Below are positions 50,075 through 59,701 of a stretch of DNA of 64,000 bases, piece by piece. Source of the stretch: Bacteroidales bacterium (GTDB taxonomy: Bacteria > Bacteroidota > Bacteroidia > Bacteroidales > F082); the NCBI GenBank assembly GCA_017651645.1, contig JAGCCO010000017.1:1-64000 (forward strand), given 5' to 3'. Made by a program: the position numbers and the translations under genes. Each line of letters begins with the position of its first letter. Positions within the stretch are counted from its first letter, which is position 1. The notes under the pieces were generated by a model. That model saw only the letters and a program-made list of their open reading frames with translations, did not search any database and was not told the origin of the DNA.

Positions 50075-50677
50075 ATGATCAAAAACCTGATATTCGACTA
50101 CGGCGGCGTGCTCCTCGACTGGAACCCGCATTATCTCTATGACCCTTATTTCGGTGACGTGGACAAGGCCGAGTGGTTCCTCACCCACATCTGCACCTAC
50201 GAATGGAACGCCCAGCACGACAACGGTAAACCCATAGCGGAAGGCGTTGCGGAACTCATCGCCGAGCATCCCGAGTGGAAGAAGGAAATCGAATTGTACT
50301 ACGGCGAGTTCATGAAGATGATGGGTGGACAGATTCCTGGCATGGAAGAGTATGTTAAAGAATTAAAAGCCAAAGGCTTCCGTGTGTACGGGCTGTCCAA
50401 TTGGTCGGAGGAGACCTTCGCCTTGGTGCGGCCCGTCTATCCTGTTCTCAACCTTATGGAAGACATGGTGATTTCAGGCATAGAGCGGGTGATGAAGCCT
50501 GACCCGAGGATTTTCCAACTGGCCTTGCAACGCTTCGGCATCAAGGCTGAGGAGACGGCGTTCATCGATGATAATCCGAATAATGTCGCAGGGGCGAATG
50601 CCTTGGGAATTAGTGGGATATTGTTTGAATCAAAAGATAAACTTGTGAAAGAATTAAATGGTTTAGCAACAATCTAA
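50075..50677 (+). CDS. HAD-superfamily phosphatase (YihX-like)
   Basis: 200-residue haloacid dehalogenase fold protein: motif I LIFDYGGVLLDWNP, motif II GLSNWSEE, motif III KPDPRIFQLALQRFG with IDDNPNNVAGA. The first motif is D-Y-G rather than D-x-D, as in the YihX/epoxide hydrolase-like subfamily acting on sugar phosphates. Substrate unknown. Starts 2 bases after the Bro-N gene. Confidence 0.85.
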   Translation: MIKNLIFDYGGVLLDWNPHYLYDPYFGDVDKAEWFLTHICTYEWNAQHDNGKPIAEGVAELIAEHPEWKKEIELYYGEFMKMMGGQIPGMEEYVKELKAKGFRVYGLSNWSEETFALVRPVYPVLNLMEDMVISGIERVMKPDPRIFQLALQRFGIKAEETAFIDDNPNNVAGANALGISGILFESKDKLVKELNGLATI

Positions 50678-50691
50678 TTAAGGAACGGAGT

Positions 50692-51081
50692 ATGAGGTTT
50701 TTGGAATATCTGTTTTTCAAATACTACAACTGGCAGGTGAAAGTGGGAAATGGTGATATGCCCACTTTTATGGCTGTTCTTTTCATTGCTTTTTGCTCAT
50801 TCTTATACTTTCTCAACATTATAGCATCATTGCAATTCTTTGTCTTTGTCAACAGTACTACTATATCAAAATGGTACTTTATTGCATTTGCCATTATTTT
50901 GTTGGTTTTAGAATTCTTTTTGCTTGCGTATAAAGGCAGAGACAAAATGATAATGGAGACACATAGGGAGGAATGGACGGGAAAGAAGAATTTGGGTGCA
51001 ATATTGTTTCCTATAATTGCTTTTGTTTGGTTTAATGTGAATTGGATTGTTAAAATGCTGATGAATCGAGGGGTTTTATAA
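50692..51081 (+). CDS. Small membrane protein, unknown
   Basis: 129 residues with three transmembrane segments (PTFMAVLFIAFCSFLYFLNI, YFIAFAIILLVLEFFLLAY and AILFPIIAFVWFNVNWIV), a hydrophilic Lys/Glu stretch between the second and third. AT-rich relative to its neighbours. No recognisable domain. It lies between the HAD and nnr genes with its own spacing (14 and 61 bases). Confidence 0.65.
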   Translation: MRFLEYLFFKYYNWQVKVGNGDMPTFMAVLFIAFCSFLYFLNIIASLQFFVFVNSTTISKWYFIAFAIILLVLEFFLLAYKGRDKMIMETHREEWTGKKNLGAILFPIIAFVWFNVNWIVKMLMNRGVL

Positions 51082-51082
51082 G

Positions 51083-51125
51083 ATTTTTGAAAACAGATTT
51101 TTGAAAGATTTCTTGCCGAAGGCAA
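51083..51125 (+). repeat. Short direct repeat before nnr
   Basis: AGATTTTTGAAA occurs twice (51083-51094 and 51098-51109, approximately), followed by AGATTTCTTG and a small TTGCC/GGCAA hairpin. Possibly leader structure of nnr or a repeat of the same class as others here. Confidence 0.4.
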
Positions 51126-51142
51126 TACCAAAATAAAGAACA

Positions 51143-52651
51143 ATGAAAATCCTCTCAGTAGAACAAATAAGAGAAGCCGACCGTTATACCATCGATCACG
51201 AACCTATAGAGTCCGTCGACTTGATGGAACGCGCCGCCACCAAGGTCTTCGAGTGGCTCTACCGCCGTGCGCCGCGAGAGAAGACCATCAAGATCTTCTG
51301 CGGCATGGGCAACAACGGCGGCGACGGCCTCGTGGTGGCTCGACTGCTCAACGAGCAAGAGATTGTCCCGCAGGTGTTTATGGTGCGCTACTCTGATAAG
51401 ATGAGCCACGACTGCGAGGTAAACTACTACCGCCTGATGAACGAGACCAAGGTGCCGATGTTCGATATCCTTAGCGAGGACGACTTCCCGAAAGTCGACG
51501 CCAACGACGTGGTGGTCGACGCCATCTTCGGCTCGGGCCTCAACCGTCCGCCGCAAGGCATGACCGCCGACCTGATCGCCTACCTCAACCAGACCAAGGC
51601 CATCCGCGTCGCCATCGACATCCCTTCGGGTCTCTTCGCCGACCAACCCAGTGCCTTAGGCTTCATCTTTAAGGCCGACTACACGCTGACCTTCCAAAAC
51701 CCCAAGTTGGCTTTCATGCTGCCCGAAAACGACCCCTATGTGGGCCGCTTCGAGGTGCTGGACATCGGCCTGCATCCTCGCTATCTGGAAGAGGTGGAGA
51801 CCAACAACCTGCTGACGGTGAAATCGATGGTGAAGCCTATCCTGCACAACCGCACGAAATACTCCCATAAAGGCACTTACGGTCACGCGCTGCTCATCGC
51901 TGGCTCCGAAGGCAAGACGGGCGCGGCGTTGCTGGGCGCTAAGGCATGTCTGCGCACGGGTGTCGGCCTGCTGAGCGTACACCTGCCCAAGATGGCCCAA
52001 CTGCCTTTGCAAACCGCCATCCCCGAGGCGATGATCGACACCGACGAGTCAGAGACATGCTTCTCGATGTTCGGGCATCTCGATGCCTTCACCGCTGTGG
52101 GTGTGGGTCCAGGCTTGGGCAAGGCCAACGACACCGAACGCGCCTTGAAACGCCTCATCCAAGAGGTACAGGTACCGCTCGTCATGGATGCCGATGCCTT
52201 GAACATCCTCTCTGACAACCCGACTTGGCTACCGTTCCTGCCGGCCAAGACTATCCTGACGCCGCATCCGAAGGAGTTTGAACGTTTGGTGGGGAAGACT
52301 TCGACTTCGTTCGAACGTCTTGAGAAGCAGCGTGAACTGGCCACCAAATACAACCTCGTCGTCATCGTGAAAGGCGCGCACACCACCGTCGCGATGCCCA
52401 ACGGCACCATCTTCTTCAACACAACGGGCAACCCTGGCATGGCCACGGCCGGCAGCGGCGACGTGTTGACAGGCATCATCCTCTCGCTGTTGGCGCAACG
52501 CTATTCGCCCGAGGAAGCCGCCGTGTTGGGTGTTTATCTGCATGGCCTCGCTGGCGACCTTGCCGCCGACGAGATAGGGCAGGAGGCTTTGATTGCTTCC
52601 GACATCACGGAGCATCTGGGTCATGCTTTTGGCACGCTGCGTGCGAAGTGA
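51143..52651 (+). CDS. nnr: Bifunctional NAD(P)H-hydrate epimerase / ADP-dependent dehydratase
   Basis: Repairs hydrated NADH and NADPH. The 502-residue protein fuses the N-terminal epimerase (Rossmann part with FCGMGNNGGDGLVVARLL) to the C-terminal ribokinase-like dehydratase (KYSHKGTYGHALLIAGSEGK and MATAGSGDVLTGIILSLLAQ). Family length for fused Nnr is about 500. Downstream neighbour is a MATE pump with its own promoter box. Confidence 0.95.
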   Translation: MKILSVEQIREADRYTIDHEPIESVDLMERAATKVFEWLYRRAPREKTIKIFCGMGNNGGDGLVVARLLNEQEIVPQVFMVRYSDKMSHDCEVNYYRLMNETKVPMFDILSEDDFPKVDANDVVVDAIFGSGLNRPPQGMTADLIAYLNQTKAIRVAIDIPSGLFADQPSALGFIFKADYTLTFQNPKLAFMLPENDPYVGRFEVLDIGLHPRYLEEVETNNLLTVKSMVKPILHNRTKYSHKGTYGHALLIAGSEGKTGAALLGAKACLRTGVGLLSVHLPKMAQLPLQTAIPEAMIDTDESETCFSMFGHLDAFTAVGVGPGLGKANDTERALKRLIQEVQVPLVMDADALNILSDNPTWLPFLPAKTILTPHPKEFERLVGKTSTSFERLEKQRELATKYNLVVIVKGAHTTVAMPNGTIFFNTTGNPGMATAGSGDVLTGIILSLLAQRYSPEEAAVLGVYLHGLAGDLAADEIGQEALIASDITEHLGHAFGTLRAK

Positions 52652-52660
52652 GTTTTTTCC

Positions 52661-52668
52661 TACTTTTG
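52661..52668 (+). promoter_or_regulatory. -7 box at the MATE gene start
   Basis: TACTTTTG ends 4 bases before the MATE ATG (52673). Transcription would begin at or just after the start codon, so either the mRNA is leaderless or the gene is read from nnr instead. Confidence 0.5.
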
Positions 52669-52672
52669 CACC

Positions 52673-54001
52673 ATGATTAAAACCACCGTTTCGAACAAAG
52701 AGATCTGGCGCATCGCGTACCCCATCATGCTGGGTAACCTGGCGCAGACCATCATCACCTTTACTGACACTGCTTTCTTGGGTCACCTCGGTGCCAACGA
52801 GCTGAGTGGCTCCATGATGGCAGGCCTGTATTACTTCGTCTTCACCACCCTGGCGATGGGTTTTGCCGTGGGCATACAGATCTTCATCGCGCGACGTTTC
52901 GGCGAGGGCGACTACAAGCGCATCGGCGTGGTGTTTCAGCATGGCGCCACATTTGTGCTGGGTTTGGGCATCCTGTTGTTCTGCATCCTGTTCTTCTTCA
53001 GCCACAGGCTGTTGCATGTCATCATCGAGTCGGAGAACATATACGTGGCGGCGGACGAATATCTGCGTTTCAGGCAGTTCGGCATCTTCTTCGTAGTGTT
53101 CAACTTCCTGTTCCGCTCCTTCTACGTCGGTATTAGCAGCACGCGTGTCATCACCTATTCGACGCTCATCATGGCGGTGGTCAACATCTTCTTCGACTGG
53201 GCCCTGATTTTCGGTAATGCAGGACTGCCCGAGATGGGCATCGGCGGTGCGGCCTTGGCTTCCCTGCTGGCGGAGATTACGGCGTTCTGTTTCTTCTGGA
53301 TTTTCACTTACGTCAAGATTCCGCACGAGGAATACGGCATGTTCCGCTGGCATAAGATGGAGCCGCAATTGCTGGGCGATATCCTCAAGGTGGCCTTCCC
53401 GAGCATGATACAGCGTCTGTTCTCGTTCGGCGCTTGGTTCATCTTCTTCGTCATGATCGAGAAGATGGGGGAGATGGCCATCGGGGTCTCGTCAGTCGTG
53501 CGCAGCACCTACATGATCCTAATTATCCCAGGCATCGCCTTTGCCTCGACTGCCAACACCTTAACGAGTCGCATCATTGGCGAGGGAAAGAGCACCGAGG
53601 TGATGTCGACCGTCTGGAAAGTGGTGAAAAACAGTTTCTTGTGTTCGGTGGTGTTGGTTGCGATGGTCGCGGTTATCCCGCAATTGGTCCTTCAGATTTA
53701 CACCGATGATTTGGCTTTGGCACAAGCAGCAGTGCCTTCGGTCTATGTGATTTGTGTCGCCACACTGACGGGAGCGTTCTCCATGACTTTCTTCGAGGCC
53801 GTTTCGGGCACGGGCAACACCACGGCGGCCATGGCCTTGGAGTTCGGCATCCTCATCATTTACATCGTCTATGTCTTCCTGATGTCGAAGACCTCCACCA
53901 TCGCCGGTGTCTGGACCGCCGAGTGGGTCTACAACATCCTCATCGGCCTGATTTCACTGGTTTACATTTGGAAGGCGGATTGGGGGAGGAAGCGGATTTG
54001 A
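52673..54001 (+). CDS. MATE-family efflux transporter
   Basis: 442-residue drug/Na+ or H+ antiporter with twelve predicted helices in two six-helix halves. Family features: AYPIMLGNLAQTIITFTDTAFLGHLGANEL near the N-terminus and PSMIQRLFSFGAWFIFF at the start of the second half. NorM-like subfamily. Substrate unknown. Starts 21 bases after nnr with a TACTTTTG box immediately before it. Confidence 0.9.
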   Translation: MIKTTVSNKEIWRIAYPIMLGNLAQTIITFTDTAFLGHLGANELSGSMMAGLYYFVFTTLAMGFAVGIQIFIARRFGEGDYKRIGVVFQHGATFVLGLGILLFCILFFFSHRLLHVIIESENIYVAADEYLRFRQFGIFFVVFNFLFRSFYVGISSTRVITYSTLIMAVVNIFFDWALIFGNAGLPEMGIGGAALASLLAEITAFCFFWIFTYVKIPHEEYGMFRWHKMEPQLLGDILKVAFPSMIQRLFSFGAWFIFFVMIEKMGEMAIGVSSVVRSTYMILIIPGIAFASTANTLTSRIIGEGKSTEVMSTVWKVVKNSFLCSVVLVAMVAVIPQLVLQIYTDDLALAQAAVPSVYVICVATLTGAFSMTFFEAVSGTGNTTAAMALEFGILIIYIVYVFLMSKTSTIAGVWTAEWVYNILIGLISLVYIWKADWGRKRI

Positions 54002-54074
54002 TGACATGACAATAATACGGTAATAATCTCGTTCCCATAAGAAATGTATTATTCTACTTTAAAACTAACATGTT

Positions 54075-54803
54075 ATGAAACGTATTCTTCTTTCATTAAT
54101 GACGTTCGCAGTGCTTTGCGCCTGCAATGATAACGTATGTACCATCAGTGGAACCTTGACGGATCCGGTGGATACTGTGTACTTGGTGAATATCTCTGGC
54201 GAACAATTAGATGTCGCTGCCGTAAAAGATGGTACCTTTTCTTTGAAATGTGATATCGATCCCGAAACAGGAGTCAGCATCCTTAGAGGAGGTCTGCCTT
54301 CGGGAGACGTTTGTTATACCGAATCGGGCGAGTCCAGGGGCTATGACCCCATACCGCTTATCCCGGATGTAAAGAAGATCAAAGTTACCATTGCTAATGG
54401 TATCCCGGCCATTTTAGGCAGCCCGCTGTCACAAGAGAACATGGATTTTCAGCAGTGGGCCATGAACACTTTCTTCGAGAGTGCCGATAAAGAAATGGCA
54501 ATGCTGGAAGCTGGTGACACGATAGGTGCTGAAAAAGCACACACGGAAATTCTCAAGCAATTGGCCGACCGCTGCCGTGAAGTCTATCAAGTGCATAAGA
54601 CCGATGCCATTGGCATACAGGCAATGGCTTTTTTGATGCAAATTGCAGATAAAGATGAATTTATTGCTCTTTTTGAACAAGGCGGGAAAGCCGTCAAGGC
54701 AAACGCAGAATTGAGTGACTATTACGAATACCTGAAGTCCCTACCAGAAGAAGAGCCGGGAGATGCTCAGATGGATGAGGAGGCAGAGGATGTAATTGAA
54801 TAA
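54075..54803 (+). CDS. DUF4369 lipoprotein
   Basis: 242-residue lipoprotein: signal peptide MKRILLSLMTFAVLCAC with the lipid Cys in LCAC, then a beta-rich N-terminal DUF4369-like domain (CTISGTLTDPVDTVYLVNIS, VKDGTFSLKCDIDPE), and a helical C-terminus. In Bacteroidota such domains precede thioredoxin-like or AhpC domains, but none follows here. Function unknown, possibly an envelope stress or metabolite-binding lipoprotein. Confidence 0.75.
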   Translation: MKRILLSLMTFAVLCACNDNVCTISGTLTDPVDTVYLVNISGEQLDVAAVKDGTFSLKCDIDPETGVSILRGGLPSGDVCYTESGESRGYDPIPLIPDVKKIKVTIANGIPAILGSPLSQENMDFQQWAMNTFFESADKEMAMLEAGDTIGAEKAHTEILKQLADRCREVYQVHKTDAIGIQAMAFLMQIADKDEFIALFEQGGKAVKANAELSDYYEYLKSLPEEEPGDAQMDEEAEDVIE

Positions 54804-54839
54804 CAAGAAAAACGTCATTTTTTCATTTTACTGTAAACC

Positions 54840-54900
54840 AATTATATACCCGACAGCAAACGACAACAAACGACTACTGTCGACTACAAACGTTTAATCA
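54840..54900. repeat. CGAC-AAACG direct-repeat patch
   Basis: Short units CGACAGCAAACGAC, AACAAACGACTACTGTCG and ACTACAAACG repeat imperfectly in the gap between the DUF4369 gene and the next. It could be an operator array or an unrelated low-complexity spacer; I see no gene there. Confidence 0.4.
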
Positions 54901-54953
54901 ACGGCTTACTCTTGACAAACTTCGTTGTTTTGCAGCATCAAATCTTTCAAACG

Positions 54954-55520
54954 ATGGAATACTGCATTTCAACAATTATGGATCAAAACGGACTGCCGTT
55001 TGTTGAAGCTCCCTATGGAGGCGTTGACTTTGGACATATCACGGTGGAGCAAAACCTGCCGCCTGCGCCCATCCGCTTGTCGATAGGTGACAGAAACAAT
55101 GGGTTGATGCATATCGAAATCCGTCACGGTGACCAAATCAGAAAAGCTGGTTTTAAAACCGTTGTCGCTTTTGTGGCTTACGTTGCGCAAAACTACAATA
55201 GTATTAAAAAAGGCAATATGTATAGGAGTTCGGCGGATGAGGAAAGCCAAACTTACTTGGTCCAACTTACCGATGAGCATAACAATACTTTATGGGTACA
55301 ATTATCAAAAGATGACACCTATTGGAATGTCAATAGCGCGGGCGTTTTGTCAAAAAGATACGGGAGAAAGAAGGAAAACATCTGGTCTGCTTCCGAATTG
55401 CAGAATGAGGAACCGGCTTCCAGTAATACTTCGCAACCTGCAACAAATGCCGATAAAGAGGCAGGCTCAAACGGTACTGTATCCGATGTTTCCCAAGGCA
55501 AAAATACAACTTTTTCATAA
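54954..55520 (+). CDS. Hypothetical protein
   Basis: 188-residue soluble protein with a N-terminal alpha/beta part (CISTIMDQNGLPFVEAPYGG, VDFGHITVEQNLPPAPIRLS) and a C-terminal low-complexity tail rich in Ser, Thr, Asn and Glu. No recognised domain. Start at ATG 54954 (MEYCIS) or 54978 (MDQNG); the first fits slightly better. AT-rich and codon use less like its neighbours, so an accessory gene. Confidence 0.55.
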   Translation: MEYCISTIMDQNGLPFVEAPYGGVDFGHITVEQNLPPAPIRLSIGDRNNGLMHIEIRHGDQIRKAGFKTVVAFVAYVAQNYNSIKKGNMYRSSADEESQTYLVQLTDEHNNTLWVQLSKDDTYWNVNSAGVLSKRYGRKKENIWSASELQNEEPASSNTSQPATNADKEAGSNGTVSDVSQGKNTTFS

Positions 55521-55578
55521 TATGCAAGCCCATTTATTAAAATTCACTCCAAAATATCATTACCATGTCAAAATTTAC

Positions 55579-55586
55579 TATCTTTG
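55579..55586 (+). promoter_or_regulatory. -7 box of recA
   Basis: TATCTTTG, followed by a leader of about 117 bases to the recA ATG at 55704. The leader holds AATCTTTGAAT-like repeats (55621-55680) and an AATCGC/GCGATT palindrome; no LexA-type box is recognised by eye. Confidence 0.5.
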
Positions 55587-55620
55587 TCCCTTTATTAAGA
55601 ATCGCGTATAGCGAATTTTG

Positions 55621-55680
55621 AATCTTTGAAATACAACGTATTCGACGAAGTCAATCTTTGAATCTTAAATCTTTAAATAC
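55621..55680 (+). repeat. AATCTTTGAAT-type repeats in the recA leader
   Basis: Units AATCTTTGAAATAC, CAATCTTTGAATCTT, AAATCTTTAAATAC recur in the leader between the recA promoter and ATG. Same style of simple unit as the other short repeats in this window. Confidence 0.5.
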
Positions 55681-55703
55681 TAACTAATTAAAACCCCACA
55701 ATC

Positions 55704-56732
55704 ATGACTACAGAAAAAACACAAGAAGAAGCTGCAAAACTGAGGCAGGAGAAACTGAAGGCTTTGGAAGCCACATTGGGAAACATCGAGAAGAGCTTCG
55801 GCAAGGGAAGCATCATGCGCTTGGGTGCCGAGGCCGAGAAGATGGAGAGCATCTCCACTGGCTCCATAGGCCTGGACTACGCCCTCGGCGTGGGCGGTCT
55901 GCCGAAAGGCCGTATCATCGAGATTTATGGTCCCGAGAGTTCAGGTAAGACCACACTGGCCCTGCACGTAGTGGCCGAGGCACAGAAGAAGGGAGGCATC
56001 GCCGCCTTCATCGACGCGGAACACGCCTTCGACCGCTTCTATGCCGCAAAACTCGGTGTGGACGTGGAGAACCTCCTCATTTCCCAACCCGACTACGGCG
56101 AGCAAGCCCTCGAAATCGCTGAGAACCTCATCCGCTCTGGTGCCATTGACGTCATCGTTGTCGACTCCGTCGCCGCACTCACGCCTAAGAGTGAGATCGA
56201 AGGCGAGATGGGCGACAGCAAGATGGGCCTCCAAGCCCGCCTGATGAGTCAGGCCATGCGTAAGCTCACCGCCACCATCAACAAGACGGGCTGCGTCTGC
56301 ATCTTCATCAACCAGCTGCGCGAGAAGATCGGCGTGATGTTCGGCAACCCCGAGACCACCACGGGCGGCAACGCCTTGAAGTTCTACAGCTCTGTGCGCA
56401 TCGACATCCGCAAGATTAGCCAAATCAAGGACGGCGAGAACGTCATGGGCAGTCGCGTGAAGGTGAAGGTCGTCAAGAACAAGGTGGCCCCGCCGTTCCG
56501 CAAGGCCGAATTCGACATCCTCTATGGTGAGGGCATCTCACGCTCCGGCGAGATCGTCGACCTCGGCGTGGAGATGGGCATCATCAAGAAGAGCGGCTCG
56601 TGGTTCAGCTACGGCGACTCCAAACTGGCCCAAGGCCGCGACTCGGTCAAGAAACTCATCGAAGACAACCCCGAGCTGGCCGACGAACTGACGGCTAAGA
56701 TCTTCGAGGCGCTTGAAAAAAGTGAAGAATAA
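55704..56732 (+). CDS. recA: Recombinase RecA
   Basis: 342-residue RecA: Walker [19 protein letters not shown], the RecA signature [20 protein letters not shown], and the canonical N-terminal helix region [17 protein letters not shown]. Full-length and intact; the acidic tail ([19 protein letters not shown]) is normal. Followed immediately by a hairpin repeat of GGCTTCTGGC units. Confidence 0.97.
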   Translation: MTTEKTQEEAAKLRQEKLKALEATLGNIEKSFGKGSIMRLGAEAEKMESISTGSIGLDYALGVGGLPKGRIIEIYGPESSGKTTLALHVVAEAQKKGGIAAFIDAEHAFDRFYAAKLGVDVENLLISQPDYGEQALEIAENLIRSGAIDVIVVDSVAALTPKSEIEGEMGDSKMGLQARLMSQAMRKLTATINKTGCVCIFINQLREKIGVMFGNPETTTGGNALKFYSSVRIDIRKISQIKDGENVMGSRVKVKVVKNKVAPPFRKAEFDILYGEGISRSGEIVDLGVEMGIIKKSGSWFSYGDSKLAQGRDSVKKLIEDNPELADELTAKIFEALEKSEE

Positions 56733-56812
56733 TGGCTTCTGGCATTTGGCTTCTGGCTCCTGGCAGTGATTGCCAGAAGCCAGCAGCCAGAGGCCAGTGG
56801 CAAAAACAGACT
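56733..56812. repeat. GGCTTCTGGC repeat hairpin between recA and the TPR lipoprotein
   Basis: TGGCTTCTGGC units on the left, TGCCAGAAGCCAGC and GCCAGAGGCCAG on the right form a large imperfect hairpin. It may also act as a terminator or mRNA processing site for recA. Confidence 0.65.
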
Positions 56813-56815
56813 GCC

Positions 56816-57850
56816 ATGAAGAAAAACCTACTATTCCTCGGCCTTCTACTCGCCCTGTTTGCCTGCAATAACACGCCGAAACCAGAAACGGACAACACGC
56901 CACAAGAACCTAAGGCTTCCGTCACGGTTAACGAGGCCATCCAACTGCTGTCGGATTCTATTGCTATGGACAGCACAAACGCCAGACTCTATGTAAGTAG
57001 GGCAAAGGCCTATTTCGCTACAGAGCAGATCGGGCAGGCGATGATTGACATCAACAAGTCGCTGCAACTCGACCCCAACAACATCGACACCTACCTCTTG
57101 CTCGCTGACGTGTATTACGCATTGGGAGATCAAGACAACATCAACGCCACACTCAACAAGGCGGTGGAAATCAACTCTTTGGATGCACGCCCACTAGTGA
57201 AATTAGCCGAACTGAACCTGTTACAACAGAATTTTAATCTGGCTATCGGCTATGTCGACAAGGCTTTGGGACTTTCGTCGTACAATCCGAGAGCCTATTT
57301 CGTCAAAGGAATGTGCTACATGGCCGCCAAGCAAGACACAGTCAATGCGTTAAAGAATTTCCAATTTGCTGCTGAACAGGATGGTAACTTCTACGATCCA
57401 GTCGAGCAAATCAGCCGTATCTATGCGGCGCAGCAACCTCCTTACGCCATGGACTATCTTCGCAAGGCGCAGCAACAATTCCCCGATTTCCCTACGGCTC
57501 GCTATGAGTTGGCGCTTTACCTGCAAAGTCATGGTGAACCGGAAGAGGCCTTGTTACATTACGATACCTTATTGATGCAACGTCCCGACAACTACATCGT
57601 GTTGTTCAACAAAGGGTATGTCAACTACGTGTATCTAGAAGACAATCAGGCGGCATTAGACTATTTCAATCAGACACTTGTCGTCAAGCCTGACTATCTT
57701 GATGCCAAATATAACAAAGGCCGCGTGATCGAGCAGATGGGTGATTATGCTCAGGCGATGGAAATCTATAAGGAGGTGCTGAAGCAGCAACCCGATTATA
57801 AATTGGCCATTGATGCCATCAATAGAATTCAAAATCAAGAAACTGAATAA
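56816..57850 (+). CDS. TPR lipoprotein
   Basis: 344-residue lipoprotein: signal peptide and lipid Cys (LLLALFACNN, Cys near residue 18), then TPR units about every 34 residues (ARLYVSRAKAYFATEQIGQAM, DTYLLLADVYYALGDQDNINA). Scaffold of unknown partners. Start at ATG 56816; codons between recA and this point encode a repeat, not a signal peptide. Confidence 0.8.
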   Translation: MKKNLLFLGLLLALFACNNTPKPETDNTPQEPKASVTVNEAIQLLSDSIAMDSTNARLYVSRAKAYFATEQIGQAMIDINKSLQLDPNNIDTYLLLADVYYALGDQDNINATLNKAVEINSLDARPLVKLAELNLLQQNFNLAIGYVDKALGLSSYNPRAYFVKGMCYMAAKQDTVNALKNFQFAAEQDGNFYDPVEQISRIYAAQQPPYAMDYLRKAQQQFPDFPTARYELALYLQSHGEPEEALLHYDTLLMQRPDNYIVLFNKGYVNYVYLEDNQAALDYFNQTLVVKPDYLDAKYNKGRVIEQMGDYAQAMEIYKEVLKQQPDYKLAIDAINRIQNQETE

Positions 57851-57876
57851 GTTATCTCGGAAACCAACATGTAATT

Positions 57877-59544
57877 ATGATTCAAGTTTATTGCATCAAC
57901 ACCAAAACCACGAAGGAGTTCAAGGAAGGGATGACCTTGCTTGAGATGTTGCCCGAATTTGAGTTTGACAAGCCTTATCCCATTGTTTCGGCCAAAGTCA
58001 ACAATGTGTCGCAGGGCCTGAAATTCCGCGTCTACAATAGCCGCGACGTCGAGTTTCTCGACCTCACTCATCATACGGCGCGCCTTGTGTATGCCCGGTC
58101 GTTGGGTTTCATGCTTTACAAGGCGACACAAGACCTGTTTCCTGGCAGCAAGTTGAACATGGAACACCCCATTTCCAAGGGTTTTTATTGCCGTATCAAG
58201 AAAAGCAACGGCGAGAATCTTGATGGCAACGACATTGCTGCATTAAGGGTGCGGATGAGGGCTATCGTGGCGGACGACATCCAGTTCCATCGCCATGAGG
58301 CCCGCATCGAGGATGCGATCGACATGTTCAGCAAGTTGGGGCAAGAGGATAAAGTCAAGTTATTGGAAACCAGTGGAAAAGCCTATACCGACTACTACAC
58401 TTTGGGCAACACCACCGATTATTATTATGGTCGCTTGGTGCCTTCTACGGGTTACCTAAATATTTGGGACATCGAAGCCTATCGCGACGGCATTCTGATG
58501 CGCACCCCCGACCGCGACCATCCCGACCGTTTGGCTGAGATGCATGACCAGCCCAAGACTTTCGATGTGTTTTCGGAGAGCCTGAAGTGGAACGACATCA
58601 TGGGACTGAGCACTGTGGGTGACGTCAACCATGCCTGCCAAAACGGTATGGCACGGGAGTTGGTGCAGGTGGCCGAGGCCTTGCAAGAGAAGAAGATCGT
58701 GCAAATCGCTGAGGAAATCAACCGTCGTTATCACAGCGAGAACCCTGTCCGTTTGGTGCTGATTACAGGACCGAGTAGCAGCGGCAAGACTACTTTCTGT
58801 AGCCGTGTCAGTATCCAGTTGAAAGCCTGTGGCCTGAAGCCCATTTCGTTTTCAACGGATGACTATTTCGTCAACCGAGTGGACACACCCAAACTGCCTG
58901 ATGGCACCTATGACTTCGACAACTTCGAGACCGTCGACCATGCCGCTCTTGAACGAGATCTGATTGCCTTGCTGAAAGGCGAGGAAATCGAAGTGCCTGA
59001 GTATAACTTCGTTACAGGTATTCGCGAATACAACGGCAAGAAACTTCAATTGAAAGAAGGTTGTGTACTGTTGGTGGAAGGTATCCATGCCTTGAACCCC
59101 TTACTGACGGATCAGATTCCCGAGTCGACCAAATTCCGTATCTTCATCTCCACCTTGACCAGCACTGCATTGGACGACCACAATATCATTCCGACCGACG
59201 ACAACCGCCTCTTGCGCCGCATCGTACGCGATTATAATAAAGGTGCGTTCACGGCGCGTCAGACCATCAGTCAGTGGGCCAGCGTGCGTGATGCAGAGGA
59301 GAAGTGGATCAACCCCTATCAGGAAAACGCCGACGTGATGTTCAATTCGGCTTATCTTCTTGAATTTGCCGTCATGCGCAACCATGCGGAGAGCATCTTG
59401 GCCACGGTGCCGTACAATTGCCCCGAATACACCGAGGCACACCGCCTGTTACGTTTCCTGCATTATTTCACACCTGTCTCCGACAAGGAGATACCTGCCA
59501 CTTCCATGTTGCGTCAGTTTATTGGAGGCAGTAGCTTCCTTTGA
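57877..59544 (+). CDS. Nucleoside kinase with ThrRS-like N-terminal domain
   Basis: 555-residue fusion: an N-terminal TGS-like and threonyl-tRNA-synthetase editing-type domain (residues about 1-240; MIQVYCINTKTTKEFKEGM, HPISKGFYCRI) and a C-terminal uridine kinase/phosphoribulokinase P-loop domain (GPSSSGKTTFCSR, then STDDYFVNR and LLRRIVRDY). Known as a ThrRS-related nucleoside kinase family in Bacteroidota and Firmicutes; the exact reaction (uridine or another nucleoside) is not proven. Followed by an intrinsic terminator. Confidence 0.85.
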   Translation: MIQVYCINTKTTKEFKEGMTLLEMLPEFEFDKPYPIVSAKVNNVSQGLKFRVYNSRDVEFLDLTHHTARLVYARSLGFMLYKATQDLFPGSKLNMEHPISKGFYCRIKKSNGENLDGNDIAALRVRMRAIVADDIQFHRHEARIEDAIDMFSKLGQEDKVKLLETSGKAYTDYYTLGNTTDYYYGRLVPSTGYLNIWDIEAYRDGILMRTPDRDHPDRLAEMHDQPKTFDVFSESLKWNDIMGLSTVGDVNHACQNGMARELVQVAEALQEKKIVQIAEEINRRYHSENPVRLVLITGPSSSGKTTFCSRVSIQLKACGLKPISFSTDDYFVNRVDTPKLPDGTYDFDNFETVDHAALERDLIALLKGEEIEVPEYNFVTGIREYNGKKLQLKEGCVLLVEGIHALNPLLTDQIPESTKFRIFISTLTSTALDDHNIIPTDDNRLLRRIVRDYNKGAFTARQTISQWASVRDAEEKWINPYQENADVMFNSAYLLEFAVMRNHAESILATVPYNCPEYTEAHRLLRFLHYFTPVSDKEIPATSMLRQFIGGSSFL

Positions 59545-59574
59545 TGTTGGTTCGGCAAAGTGTCTTAGGTCTAC

Positions 59575-59610
59575 TGAAAAGCCCTTTCTTTTGGATGGGC
59601 TTTTCATTTT
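59575..59610 (+). terminator. Intrinsic terminator after the nucleoside kinase gene
   Basis: TGAAAAGCCC (59575-59584) pairs with GGGCTTTTCA (59597-59606), followed by TTTTG-rich sequence. Confidence 0.85.
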
Positions 59611-59701
59611 GTTATTGGTGCTAATTATTTTGTGTTTTCAAAATTTGCCCATTTTTAGCCTCGTAGAGCCGTTTTGGGTAAAAAACAAATTTTTCAACTT
59701 T

